From contig NZ_AP018666.1 in assembly GCF_003967075.1 (NCBI RefSeq), positions 124,001 through 188,000 on the forward strand: a stretch of DNA of 64,000 nucleotides. The letters run 5' to 3'. Numbering within the stretch: position 1 is the first letter of the stretch; every line of letters begins with the position of its first letter. Below are positions 9,057 through 17,257 of the stretch, in pieces. The position numbers and the translations under genes were made by a program. Source of the stretch: Sphingobium amiense (GTDB lineage: Bacteria; Pseudomonadota; Alphaproteobacteria; Sphingomonadales; Sphingomonadaceae). Under the pieces are notes generated by a model. That model had not been told where the DNA came from and ran no database searches. It was given only the letters and a program-made list of their open reading frames with translations.

Positions 9057-9530
9057 ATGGACCATTCGTCCCACATGAACACCCGGAAGATGGGCGCCTA
9101 TTGGAGCCTTGCCGTTCAGACCGTCATCAGCGGCGTCATCATGTATCTGGTGATGTTCGTCATGATCGACGGGCTCGACAGCTTCTACAACAACCTCAAC
9201 ATGCTCTACATGACGCTGATGATGGTCGCGCCGATGGTGGTGCTGATGATCGTCGCCATGCGGCACATGTTCGCGTCGAAAGCCGCCAACATCGCGCTGA
9301 TCGCCGCGTCGCTGGTCGCCTTCTTCGGCAGCTTTGCGCTCATCCGCACCCAGACCACGATCGGCGACACGGCCTTTCTGCGCTCGATGATCCCGCATCA
9401 TTCCGGGGCGATCCTGATGTGCCAGGAAGCAAAGCTCAGCGATCCGGAAGTCATCCGGCTTTGCGAAGCGATCAAGCGCTCGCAGCGGCAGGAAATCGAC
9501 GAGATGAAGGCCATACTCGCGCGGCGCTGA
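9057..9530 (+). CDS. DUF305-family membrane protein
   Basis: A 157-residue protein with three hydrophobic helices (about residues 14-38, 47-64 and 75-95) and a C-terminal DUF305 motif (FLRSMIPHHSGAILMCQEA) whose His-His, Met and Cys could bind metal. A Met/His start (MDHSSHM) fits the theme. It is co-directional with copAB after a 90-base gap. The RBS is GAAGGAG. DUF305 proteins are common in copper and silver islands, but their reaction is not established. Confidence 0.85.
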   Translation: MDHSSHMNTRKMGAYWSLAVQTVISGVIMYLVMFVMIDGLDSFYNNLNMLYMTLMMVAPMVVLMIVAMRHMFASKAANIALIAASLVAFFGSFALIRTQTTIGDTAFLRSMIPHHSGAILMCQEAKLSDPEVIRLCEAIKRSQRQEIDEMKAILARR

Positions 9531-9589
9531 GTGGCACGGTCGGGCTACGCCCGGATCCGTGCGCCCGGCCAGGCCCGTGAGCCGGGACG

Positions 9590-11125
9590 ATGGTCGACAC
9601 GAGGCGCGGGCCGGACGAGATTGCCAGCGACGTAGCGCGGCTTGCGCCGCTGTTCCTGCGACAGGCTGGCGGCCACGTCCTGACGCTGCTCGATCCTGCC
9701 GGGATCGTGCTGAGCTATAATGAAGAAGGCGAGCGTGCCGAATGCTGGCCCCTCGATCGCGTCCTGGGACAGCCCCATGACCTGTTCTACCCGCCCGACG
9801 AGATTGCGGCCGGCCGCCCGTGCGCAGACCTGGCGGCCGCCCTTCACGAAGGCACGCTGGAGCGCGAAGCGTGGCGGGTCTGCGAGAACGGCGCGGAATA
9901 TCTCGCGCGCCTGACGATCAGCGCCCTGTTCGAAGGCGACGCACATCGAGGCTTTGCCTGCATCAGTCGCGATGTCACCGACGAGGCGGCGGTCCGGGCG
10001 TCAATCGAGACCCGCGAGCAGCATCTCCAGTCGATCCTGGCGACCGTCCCCGATGCGATGATCATCATCGACGAGACCGGCGCCATCACGTCGTTCAGCG
10101 CGGCCGCCCAACGCCTGTTCGGCTATTCGGAAACCGAGCTCGTCGGCCGCAACGTCTCCTGCCTGATGCCCCAGCCCGATCGCGACCGGCACGACGAATA
10201 TATCGCGCATTATCTCCAGACCGGCGAGCGCCGGATCATCGGCCTCGGCCGCGTCGTGGTCGGCCAGCGCCGCGACGGCTCGACCTTCCCGATGCAGCTG
10301 TCGGTTGGCGAGGCCGGTGAAGACGGGCAGCGGTTGTTCACCGGCTTCATCCGGGATCTCACCGCCAAGGAGCAGGATGAGCTCAGGCTCAAGGAACTGC
10401 AGGCAGAGCTGGTCCATGTCTCCCGGCTGAGCGCGATGGGCACGATGGCCTCGACCCTCGCGCATGAGCTCAACCAGCCGCTTGCCGCGGTCGCGCTCTA
10501 TCTCGAGACGATCCGCGACATGCTCGACGAGCGGGACGACGAACCCTTCGTGTCGCTACGGTCGGTGATGGATGATGCGGCACAGGAAACGCTGCGGGCC
10601 GGCCATATCGTCCGGCGCCTTCGCGATTTCGTCGCCCGCGGCGAGGTCGACAAGAGCCTCCACGAGCTGCCGCAGGTCATCGCCGAGGCGAGCCAGCTCG
10701 CGCTGGTCGACGCCCGCGAGCGCGGCATCCGCAGCTTCTTTGCAGTCGATCCCGCCGCGACGCCGGTCCTCGTCGACAGGGTGCAGATCCAGCAGGTGCT
10801 GGTCAACCTGATGCGCAATGCCATCGAGGCGATGGCGGCGTGTCCGGTTCGCGACCTCAAGGTGGCGACCAGGTTGCGCCCTGACGGGCTGATCGAGGTG
10901 ACCGTGGAGGATACCGGCCCCGGCATCGCCGACGAGGTCCGCGAGCAGCTCTTCACGGCGTTCAACTCGACAAAGGCCGACGGCATGGGCCTCGGCCTTT
11001 CGATCTGCCGGACCATCATCGAAGCGCATGGGGGCCGTATCTGGATGGAGCGCCCCGACCGCGGCGGCGCGCGCTTTCATTTTACCTTGATCCATGCGCG
11101 GGCGGAGGAGGAACATGGGGGATAG
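9590..11125 (+). CDS. fixL: FixL-type heme-PAS oxygen sensor histidine kinase
   Basis: A 511-residue soluble kinase: PAS (about 25-130), a second PAS (about 145-258), a HisKA box with His292 (AHELNQPLAA), N box NLMRNAIEA and G boxes EDTGPGI and GMGLGLSICR. The second PAS keeps the FixL heme-pocket signatures: DRDRHDEYI, with His201 as likely proximal ligand, and IIGLGR, with Arg221 matching the FixL distal arginine, then RRDGSTFPM. It should signal low oxygen to FixJ. There is no membrane segment. It overlaps fixJ by 11 bases. Its targets here are unknown; a cbb3 operon is encoded further right. Confidence 0.88.
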   Translation: MVDTRRGPDEIASDVARLAPLFLRQAGGHVLTLLDPAGIVLSYNEEGERAECWPLDRVLGQPHDLFYPPDEIAAGRPCADLAAALHEGTLEREAWRVCENGAEYLARLTISALFEGDAHRGFACISRDVTDEAAVRASIETREQHLQSILATVPDAMIIIDETGAITSFSAAAQRLFGYSETELVGRNVSCLMPQPDRDRHDEYIAHYLQTGERRIIGLGRVVVGQRRDGSTFPMQLSVGEAGEDGQRLFTGFIRDLTAKEQDELRLKELQAELVHVSRLSAMGTMASTLAHELNQPLAAVALYLETIRDMLDERDDEPFVSLRSVMDDAAQETLRAGHIVRRLRDFVARGEVDKSLHELPQVIAEASQLALVDARERGIRSFFAVDPAATPVLVDRVQIQQVLVNLMRNAIEAMAACPVRDLKVATRLRPDGLIEVTVEDTGPGIADEVREQLFTAFNSTKADGMGLGLSICRTIIEAHGGRIWMERPDRGGARFHFTLIHARAEEEHGG

Positions 11126-11738
11126 ACGCGTCATCCATCTGGTCGACGACGAGGAGAGCATCCGCAAGGCGGCGAGCTTTGCGCTCAAGACCGCGGGCTA
11201 CGACGTCGTGACCTATGCCTCCGGCGTGGAGTTTCTCAAGGAGGCGAAGTCGGCGGCCGTCGGCTGCGTCATCCTCGACGTGCGCATGCCCGAGATGGAC
11301 GGTCTCGAGGTTCAGGCCGCCATGGCAGCACGCGGGGTCAACATGCCGGTCATCGTCCTGACCGGCCATGGCGACGTGTCGGTTGCGGTGCAGGCCATGA
11401 AAGGCGGCGCGGTCGACTTTCTCGAGAAACCCTTCGAGAAAGCCGCCCTGCTCGGCGCCGTCAGCCGCGCGTTCGCGCGTCTCGACGATGTCGACCTTCG
11501 TACCCTGGAAACGTCCGAAGCAGGGGTGCGGGTCGCTGCACTGACGCCCCGGGAGCGGGAAGTGCTCGAAAGGCTGGCCAACGGCCTGCCCAACAAGACG
11601 ATCGCCTATGACCTGGGCTGTTCATCGCGAACGGTCGAGGTCCATCGCGCGAGCCTGATGGCCAAGCTCGAGGTCCGCAATCTGTCCGAAGCCCTGCGGA
11701 TCGCCTTTGCCGCGGGCATGGGCCGCAAGCCGAAGTGA
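11115..11738 (+). CDS. fixJ: FixJ-type response regulator
   Basis: A 207-residue two-domain regulator. The receiver has VDDEES, phospho-acceptor Asp in ILDVRMPEMDG, LTGHGD and the KPF lysine. The LuxR/FixJ-type helix-turn-helix reads LTPREREVLERLANGLPNKT and SSRTVEVHRASLMAKL. I chose the ATG at 11115 because GGAGGAGG precedes it; it overlaps the fixL end. Partner of the FixL-like kinase. No fixK gene is seen in the window. Confidence 0.92.
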   Translation: MGDRRVIHLVDDEESIRKAASFALKTAGYDVVTYASGVEFLKEAKSAAVGCVILDVRMPEMDGLEVQAAMAARGVNMPVIVLTGHGDVSVAVQAMKGGAVDFLEKPFEKAALLGAVSRAFARLDDVDLRTLETSEAGVRVAALTPREREVLERLANGLPNKTIAYDLGCSSRTVEVHRASLMAKLEVRNLSEALRIAFAAGMGRKPK

Positions 11739-11774
11739 CTGCGACCTCTACGTAGCGACGGGACGAGGCGCGAT

Positions 11775-12227
11775 ATGCGATCGATGGTGCAATCGTCACA
11801 CGGGTGTCCGCTTCTCGCAATGCCATCGGTCCGTTCCACCCAGCATGATGGCAGATACACCATCCTCGTCTCCGACGACGATCCCGGCGTGCGGCGTGGC
11901 CTCCAGCTGCTGCTGAGATCGCGCGGCTATGCCGTGTGGGGATATACGACCGGCCGCGCGCTGTTGGCCGACCCCCGCGCGAAGGAGGCGGACTGCGTCA
12001 TCCTCGACTATCGCATGCCCGACATCGACGGATTCGCGATGCTGCGTCACCTTCGCGAGATCGGATGGTCGGGACGGGCCATCATGATCTCAGGCTTTCA
12101 CGACACGCTGCTGGCCTCGCGGGCCGCCGAGGCGGGCTTCGATCACGTTCTCGCAAAGCCGTTGATCGGCAGGGCTTTGCTCGATGCGTTGGACCGGCAC
12201 CGCGCCGAGACGCTTCGAAAGCATTGA
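11775..12227 (+). CDS. Single-domain response regulator receiver protein
   Basis: A 150-residue protein made almost wholly of one receiver domain: acidic pocket SDDDPG, phospho-acceptor in VILDYRMPDIDG, and lysine in LAKPL. There is no output domain. It lies 36 bases after fixJ and may act as a phosphate sink or competing acceptor for the FixL-like kinase, as FixJ-adjacent receivers can; that role is inference. The ATG at 11775 (GGGACGAGG upstream) and the ATG at 11820 are both possible. Confidence 0.8.
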   Translation: MRSMVQSSHGCPLLAMPSVRSTQHDGRYTILVSDDDPGVRRGLQLLLRSRGYAVWGYTTGRALLADPRAKEADCVILDYRMPDIDGFAMLRHLREIGWSGRAIMISGFHDTLLASRAAEAGFDHVLAKPLIGRALLDALDRHRAETLRKH

Positions 12228-12288
12228 ACTGTGGCAACCTGCCCCCGGCGGCCTCAGCCCTGCGCGATGTGGACAGCGGTCAGCGACG

Positions 12289-13314
12289 TCAAAGCCAGTG
12301 GTTGCGTTTGAACCGGATGTAGAGTCCGATGCAGACCGCAGCGATGACGCCGAGGATGACGAAATATCCCCACTGCGTCTTCAGTTCGGGCATATTCTCG
12401 AAGTTCATCCCGTAGATCCCGGCAATCGCGGTAGGCACCGCGAGGATCGCGGCCCAGGCGGCGAGCTGACGCGTGATCGCACCCTGGCGCTGCTGTTCGA
12501 GCAGGTGACTCGCCTCGAACACCGAGATCAGGATGTCGCGGATGCCGGTGATGGCGCTCTCAACCCGGAGCATGTGATCGAGCAGATCACGGAAATAGGG
12601 TTTGGAGGCCTCATCAAGCCGCGGAAGCTGCAGGTTCACCAGCTTGCGACCGACCTCGAGCATGGGTCCGAGCACGCGCTGGAAGCGGACGAGCTCACGC
12701 CGCAGCGTGAAAATCCGGGTCACCTCCTCGCGGGTGAGAAAGGCTGCAAGCATGCGCTGCTCCATCTTGAGGACGTCCTCCTCGATCGCCTCGACGATCG
12801 GGAAATAGCCATCGACGATGAAGTCCAGAATGGCATGGAGCACATAGTCCGGGCCCTCGCGCAGCAGGTCCGGCGTGATTTCGAGATGCGCGCGAAGCTC
12901 GCTGTGCGAGCGTGCCGAACCCTGCCGAACGGTGATGAGGAAATTCTTGCCCAGGAAAATCGCGGTGGAGCCGTAGGCGATATGATCGCCTTCAAGATGT
13001 GCCGTCCTGGCGACGATGAACAACTGGTCACCGTAGACGTCGAGCTTGGAAATCTGGTGGCCGTTGCCGGCATCTTCCACGGCAAGCGGGTGAAGGCCGT
13101 AATTTCCGGCGATGTCGGCAAGTTCTGTTTCGCTGGGCTGGGAGAGGCCGATCCACACAAAGTCATCCTTGGCGATATGCTCGCACGCCGGATCGATCAG
13201 GGTCACCGGCCGCAGCCGTTTGCCCTCGTGATAAAGAAAGGCGGCGACGACGCTCATGGCACTTTCCGGTGCCGCCACCTGCGGCGGCGACCGGAAGCCG
13301 TGTGCCTCGCCCAT
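12289..13314 (-). CDS. corA: CorA-family divalent-cation transporter
   Basis: A 341-residue inner-membrane Mg2+/Co2+ channel of the CorA family. A large cytoplasmic helical domain precedes two C-terminal membrane helices. The signature YGMNFENMPE lies at the end of the first helix and acts as the selectivity filter. The short basic tail RFKRNHWL is typical. It converges with the receiver gene, 61 bases apart. Its place beside a CnrX-like sensor island may point to Co/Ni uptake, but the family cannot be split by ion from sequence. Confidence 0.93.
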   Translation of the reverse strand: MGEAHGFRSPPQVAAPESAMSVVAAFLYHEGKRLRPVTLIDPACEHIAKDDFVWIGLSQPSETELADIAGNYGLHPLAVEDAGNGHQISKLDVYGDQLFIVARTAHLEGDHIAYGSTAIFLGKNFLITVRQGSARSHSELRAHLEITPDLLREGPDYVLHAILDFIVDGYFPIVEAIEEDVLKMEQRMLAAFLTREEVTRIFTLRRELVRFQRVLGPMLEVGRKLVNLQLPRLDEASKPYFRDLLDHMLRVESAITGIRDILISVFEASHLLEQQRQGAITRQLAAWAAILAVPTAIAGIYGMNFENMPELKTQWGYFVILGVIAAVCIGLYIRFKRNHWL

Positions 13315-13706
13315 TGAGACGCGTGCACAAGCAGGCGCGCCTCGCCCTTTAACCCCAGTCGCAGGAAGACGAAGGCGGCGCGCAGCAATTCGAGCGAGAG
13401 CTTATAGAAGATGCGGCGGAGCGTTGGGTTTCGCAGAAGGCCGCTCCCGTTCATGACGCGCGTGGCTGGGCGGCGCGCTGCCACATCAAGGGCACGCAGA
13501 CTGCGAAGGTCCGCGCACCCTTGATTGGCGACCGCGAAGGTTTTCCTCTCTTGCGATGGTACCAAGCGATTGCCCGTTTGGCGCTTCGGCAATCGTGTCG
13601 GATGGCTATACCTAAGTATCGGATAGCGGCGCTGACGACAGGGGTTGCCGGGCCCCGGTGAGGCGCATCGCACCGCGCGGAGACGAAAGCTGGAAGACGG
13701 GAAAGC
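13315..13706. other. Intergenic stretch with no supported gene
   Basis: About 390 bases between corA and the SDR gene. Open frames on the minus strand here lack ribosome sites, recognisable domains and plausible composition. The part next to 13315 presumably holds the corA promoter. Nothing else recognised. Confidence 0.5.
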
Positions 13707-14537
13707 TCAACTGTCGAAAGCGACCGAGCGCGCGAGCGCTTCCTGGGACTGCAGAAAGGCGAGCCGCGATTGCAGCGCCGCCTGGACAACGCCGAAAGCG
13801 TCACCCCCCAGAGTCACGCGCAGCGGCGGATGGTCGCTGGTTGCGACATCGACGATCGCTTGCGCGATCTTTTGCGGGTCGAGCGTGTAGAGCTCGTTTC
13901 CGGCGGTCTCGAACATCTTGCGGATATCGCCGGCGGGCGTATCGCGATAGGCGGCGATCTCGCTGGCGAATTGCAGGTTGTGGCTGAAGCTGGTGCGCGC
14001 GCCACCCGGCTCGATCAGCGTCACGAACAGGTTGAAGGGTTCAAGCTCCTGGCGGAGGCATTCGCTGAAGCCCTCCAGGCCCCATTTGGCCGCATGATAG
14101 AGACTGCTCGTCGGAAGCGAGCCCTGACCGCTGGCGCTGGAGATCTGGATGATCCGGCCGCTCCCGCGCAGGCGCATCGCGGGGACAAAGGCGCGGGTGA
14201 TGTGGATGGGCGCCATGAGATTGAGCGCGATCTGGCCTTCGACCTCGGCGTCCGACATCTCTTCGGTGGCGCCGATCACGCCGCCGCCGGCGTTGTTGAC
14301 CAGAATATCGACGGGTCGACGCGCCTGCGCCCGGGCCACGACCGCAGCAATATCGTCCTTGACCGTGACGTCGAGCGCTTCGACGCGCAGCTGGCTCGGA
14401 TATTTCGCCGCAAGGTCGTCGAGGCTTTCGGGCCTGCGAGCCGTCGCGGTAAGGTCGTCGCCCGCGGCCAGGATCAGTTCGGCCAGATGGCGGCCAATGC
14501 CGCTGGACGCGCCCGTGAGAAACCAGTGATTGGACAT
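13707..14537 (-). CDS. Short-chain dehydrogenase/reductase
   Basis: A 276-residue classical SDR. The nucleotide-binding motif TGASSGIG (residues about 8-15), structural NNAGGG, catalytic Ser in ISSASGQG and YHAAK are all present. An Arg pair after the first strand (ATARRPE) favours NADP(H). The start is the ATG at 14537, which has GGAG six bases upstream; an ATG four codons earlier is less likely. Divergent from a TetR regulator with a palindromic operator between them, so probably its target. Substrate unknown. Confidence 0.9.
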   Translation of the reverse strand: MSNHWFLTGASSGIGRHLAELILAAGDDLTATARRPESLDDLAAKYPSQLRVEALDVTVKDDIAAVVARAQARRPVDILVNNAGGGVIGATEEMSDAEVEGQIALNLMAPIHITRAFVPAMRLRGSGRIIQISSASGQGSLPTSSLYHAAKWGLEGFSECLRQELEPFNLFVTLIEPGGARTSFSHNLQFASEIAAYRDTPAGDIRKMFETAGNELYTLDPQKIAQAIVDVATSDHPPLRVTLGGDAFGVVQAALQSRLAFLQSQEALARSVAFDS

Positions 14538-14552
14538 ATGCTGCTCCATATA

Positions 14553-14570
14553 TTACCAACTGGTAGGTAA
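14553..14570. promoter_or_regulatory. Palindromic TetR-type operator candidate
   Basis: TTACC-AACTGGTA-GGTAA, an 18-bp inverted repeat, lies in the 69-base gap between the divergent SDR and tetR genes. TACC/GGTA half-sites are common for TetR repressors. It would overlap both promoters. Confidence 0.55.
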
Positions 14571-14606
14571 CTTCATATGTGGAATGCGTCAATGCCGGGA
14601 GGTGTG

Positions 14607-15173
14607 ATGAAGGAACGAACCAGGCGGAATGCCGCACAGAGCCGCGAGACGCTCCTGGCTGCAGCGACCGAGGAGTTCGCGTCCCATGGGCTGGCGGGCG
14701 CGCGGATCGATCGCATTGCGCAGGCGGCGGGTATCAGCAAGCCGATGCTCTACACCTATTTCGGGGACAAGGAGGCGCTCTTCGATGCCGCGCTGACGCA
14801 GGAAGTGATGGACGCGGCGCAGGCCGATCGCTTCGATCCCAATGATCTTGAGGGTTATGCGGGGCGCACCTATGACTTGCTGGTCGAGCGCCCGCGCTTG
14901 TGGAGGCTGCTGACCTGGCATCATTTGGAGCGTGGCCAGGATGTTCTGATGCTCCCGGCCGGCGAGGTCCTTCTCGGGGAGAAGCTGGACGGGATCGCAG
15001 CGGCGCAGGCCGAGGGGCGGATCGTCGCCGACTTCACGCCCATGGACGTCGTCCGGCTTGTCGCCGCCCTCACCCAGCTCTGGTGCATGACCGGAGCCGC
15101 ACGCGACGCTACCGAGCATGCGGCGCGCAGGGCGACGATCATGCGGGCGGTGGGGCGACTGCTGCGCGTGTGA
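14607..15173 (+). CDS. TetR-family transcriptional regulator
   Basis: A 188-residue repressor. The N-terminal helix-turn-helix is clear: SRETLLAAATEEFASHG, then IDRIAQAAGISKPMLYTYF. The C-terminal ligand domain is unassigned. I chose the ATG at 14607 (MKERTRRNAA) because GGGAGG precedes it by five bases; an in-frame ATG at 14577 lacks this. Divergent from the SDR gene, which it likely controls through the palindrome at 14553-14570. Confidence 0.9.
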   Translation: MKERTRRNAAQSRETLLAAATEEFASHGLAGARIDRIAQAAGISKPMLYTYFGDKEALFDAALTQEVMDAAQADRFDPNDLEGYAGRTYDLLVERPRLWRLLTWHHLERGQDVLMLPAGEVLLGEKLDGIAAAQAEGRIVADFTPMDVVRLVAALTQLWCMTGAARDATEHAARRATIMRAVGRLLRV

Positions 15174-15380
15174 TCGTGCGAGGCGCGCGTTGCCCGCCCG
15201 CGCGCCGATCAGGACACAGCAAGCTCCATCGCACCCCGCGACATTACCCGACCGCGAAGATACGGCGGCTCATCTGCTCGCGCTGCCCGTGGACACGGCG
15301 GGCCGAGCGACGATCAGAATTGCGCGGCCACAGCCGAACCGGAGTGGATCGGCAAGTGAGCCCGTCGCAGCGCGATGACC

Positions 15381-15965
15381 TCAGGTCGCAGGCCTTGATG
15401 CGCGACGTTTCGTCAGCAGTCGTTTGAGATCCTTCGCAAGGCGATAAAACAGAATGACGATCCCGGTGACCACGATGAGCAACGTCGCCGATGCAGCGAC
15501 AACGATCAGTGGATGGTTGTAACTGCGCGAGGCGCCAAGGTTCATGATATGGATTTTGTAAAAGAAATCATAGAAGTCCCACAGGTCCGAACGGCGACTG
15601 AGCACCTCTCCGGTGAACGGATCCAGATAGAGGCGACTATGCTCCTTGTCGGCGAAGCTGGCGCGCCACAGCGGCCCGCCGACCTGCGCTTCCTCGGGCG
15701 CCGTTTCCTGATAGTCGACCGCCTGCAGCCTGCCGGATCCTTTGTAGGACATCAGAGCATAGCGCCGAGCGTCTGCCAGACTGATCTCATCGACATTTTC
15801 GCCAGTGTAGGCGTTCCACCAGCTTTCGCTTCCGCCCCGCGCCTTGAGGACCCATATCGGACCGCGCGGCGTATTTTTGAGCGTGGCCTCGTTGAGGTCG
15901 GTGTGGCATGCGATCTTCGATCCCATGCGACGGAAAGCGGATAGTGCAGACGCCCCCGCCTGCAA
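15381..15965 (-). CDS. PepSY-domain membrane protein, possibly 5'-truncated
   Basis: A 194-residue frame with two PepSY-like parts (about residues 40-68 and 98-125, ending RLYLDPFTGEVLSRRSDLWD), the typical FFYKIHIMNLG linker, one membrane helix (about 152-175) and a basic tail. Relatives usually begin with an N-terminal membrane helix, which is absent here, and no good ribosome site precedes the start. The gene may have lost its 5' end at the junction with the ssb segment. Function unknown; such proteins often sit beside iron-uptake or redox genes. Confidence 0.65.
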   Translation of the reverse strand: MQAGASALSAFRRMGSKIACHTDLNEATLKNTPRGPIWVLKARGGSESWWNAYTGENVDEISLADARRYALMSYKGSGRLQAVDYQETAPEEAQVGGPLWRASFADKEHSRLYLDPFTGEVLSRRSDLWDFYDFFYKIHIMNLGASRSYNHPLIVVAASATLLIVVTGIVILFYRLAKDLKRLLTKRRASRPAT

Positions 15966-16008
15966 AATCCCTCGCGAGCTATGGCAAATCCGGCTCGCCG
16001 CTGGATGC

Positions 16009-16033
16009 CCCCGCGCGCCACAAGCGCGCGGGG
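16009..16033 (-). terminator. GC-rich hairpin after ssb, possible terminator
   Basis: CCCCGCGCG (16009-16017) and CGCGCGGGG (16025-16033) form a perfect 9-bp stem with a 7-base loop, 10 bases past the ssb stop. No U-tract follows, so it is not a textbook intrinsic terminator. Confidence 0.4.
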
Positions 16034-16042
16034 ATCCGGGGG

Positions 16043-16450
16043 TCAGAAGGGCACGTCGTCGTCGAGCTCAGGATCAGGGTCGCCGGCCTCGTCGGACTTC
16101 GATTTCGCCCGGCTGAGGAAGTCGATCGTCTCGGCGATGATCTCGGTGCCGTAGCGCTCGACGCCGTCGCCATCGGTCCATTCGCTGTAATGGATGCGGC
16201 CGCGCACCAGCAGCTTCATGCCCTTGGTGCAATGCTCCTGCACGGTCTTGCCGAGGCCATTGAACGCGGTGATCCGATGCCATTCGGTGTCCTGGACGCG
16301 GTAGCCTTTCTCATCGCGAACGACCTTGCCTTCCGAATAGCGGGGACGCGAGGTCGCCAGGGTGAAGTGGGTGATGCGGGTCCCGCCCTGGGTGGTGCGG
16401 CTCTCCGGATCCATGCCGATATTGCCGGCAAGAATGACGATGTTCTGCAT
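16043..16450 (-). CDS. ssb: Single-stranded DNA-binding protein
   Basis: A 135-residue OB-fold SSB: MQNIVILAGNIGMDPE start, FTLATSRP, TEWHRITAFNGLGKTV core and the C-terminal tail ELDDDVPF, the conserved acidic tip that contacts replication and repair partners. The start at 16450 has GGAG upstream. The tail spacer is short, as in many plasmid-borne SSBs. The frame is open upstream, but that part has no SSB homology. Confidence 0.93.
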   Translation of the reverse strand: MQNIVILAGNIGMDPESRTTQGGTRITHFTLATSRPRYSEGKVVRDEKGYRVQDTEWHRITAFNGLGKTVQEHCTKGMKLLVRGRIHYSEWTDGDGVERYGTEIIAETIDFLSRAKSKSDEAGDPDPELDDDVPF

Positions 16451-16748
16451 GATCAAATCTCCGTTGCTTCCGTCCGAGGGACCGTCCCTCCGACGAGACC
16501 CGGCCAAGACCGGCGGGAGACGAGGGCATCGACGCGCAAGCGGCGACCCGACCCACAAGGGCCGGAGTGGTGCGGGCAGGCGCGCGAGCGACAACCCGGT
16601 CCGGCACCGCGGGGGTTGCCCCACGGCAACCGTCCGGGCTTAGGGGATCAGTCAGGCGGAGGGCGCTTTCCCTCGGCGCCAGGCAACGGCAGAGCCATGT
16701 CGCAACATCGCGATGGGCCGAGCTCAGGACATGGACTGCCCGCAATGA
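16451..16748. other. ssb upstream region, no gene
   Basis: About 300 bases of GC-rich sequence up to the IS3 end. It contains short palindromes, for example GAGGGACCGTCCCTC near 16477 and GGTTGCC/GGCAACC near 16613. These could be the ssb promoter region. No coding frame is supported. Confidence 0.4.
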
Positions 16749-16765
16749 CTGGTCCGGTTGTGTAG

Positions 16766-17104
16766 TTAGTTGATCTGCGCCTCTGATACCAGCCTGGGCG
16801 GGAGGCGGAGCGTAGCGGAGCCGAGCGGCCAGGCTGGCATCTTGATCGTCTCCGGGGCCGGTGGTCGATATCCGAGACTGCTGTGGGGCCGTGCTCGGTT
16901 GTAATGATCGCGCCACCAGCCGGTGACGATCCGCACCTCCTCAAGGCTGTAGAAGATTTCGCCGTTGAGCAGTTCATCTCGCAGACGGGCATTGAAGCTT
17001 TCGATATAGCCGTTCTCCCATGGGCTGCCGGGCTCGATATAGAGGGTAATGACGCCAAGCCTGCCGAGTCACTCGCGCACCGCATTAGCGACGAACTCGG
17101 GGCC
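16766..17104 (-). pseudogene. IS3 orfB transposase, 3' portion
   Basis: C-terminal part of an IS3-family DDE integrase-like transposase. It reads GPEFVANAVRE, then an in-frame TGA, then LGRLGV, SPWENGYIESFN with the catalytic Glu, and ARPHSSLGYRPPAPE. It continues the frame broken at 18764 after SDN, showing the other element inserted between codons of the second catalytic motif. Not functional. Confidence 0.85.
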
Positions 17105-17112
17105 GTAGCACA

Positions 17113-17124
17113 TTGGGAAGCTGC
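17113..17124 (+). repeat. Left subterminal inverted repeat of the IS110-type element
   Basis: TTGGGAAGCTGC, 8 bases inside the left junction; it pairs with the repeat at 18744-18755 with one mismatch. Confidence 0.75.
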
Positions 17125-17190
17125 CCCTCGAAGGCAGCATTCGCCTTGATGGAGACAAGGGCGCGTAGCGCCCGACGGCTTCATCAAGGC
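17122..17190 (+). ncRNA. Candidate structured RNA in the IS110 left end (bridge-RNA-like)
   Basis: The left non-coding end folds well on paper. CTGCC/GGCAG makes one hairpin (17122-17138). GCCTTGATG (17143-17151) pairs perfectly with CATCAAGGC (17182-17190), enclosing an internal loop on both sides and an apical stem GGGCGC-GTA-GCGCCC (17159-17173). A stem with a two-sided internal loop resembles the guide loops of IS110 bridge RNAs. Expression and guide pairing are untested. Confidence 0.4.
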
Positions 17191-17257
17191 GGCCATGACC
17201 GGCCAGCAGGTCTCTAAAGTGAAGTTGTCGACTCAACACTTTGGAGACTGACCGACC

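Noticed and set aside
12184..13317. A long plus-strand frame opposite corA
   Set aside because: The minus strand encodes complete CorA with the GMN motif; the plus-strand product is low-complexity.
13254..13673. A minus-strand frame upstream of corA
   Set aside because: No ribosome site, odd composition, and it covers the likely corA promoter.
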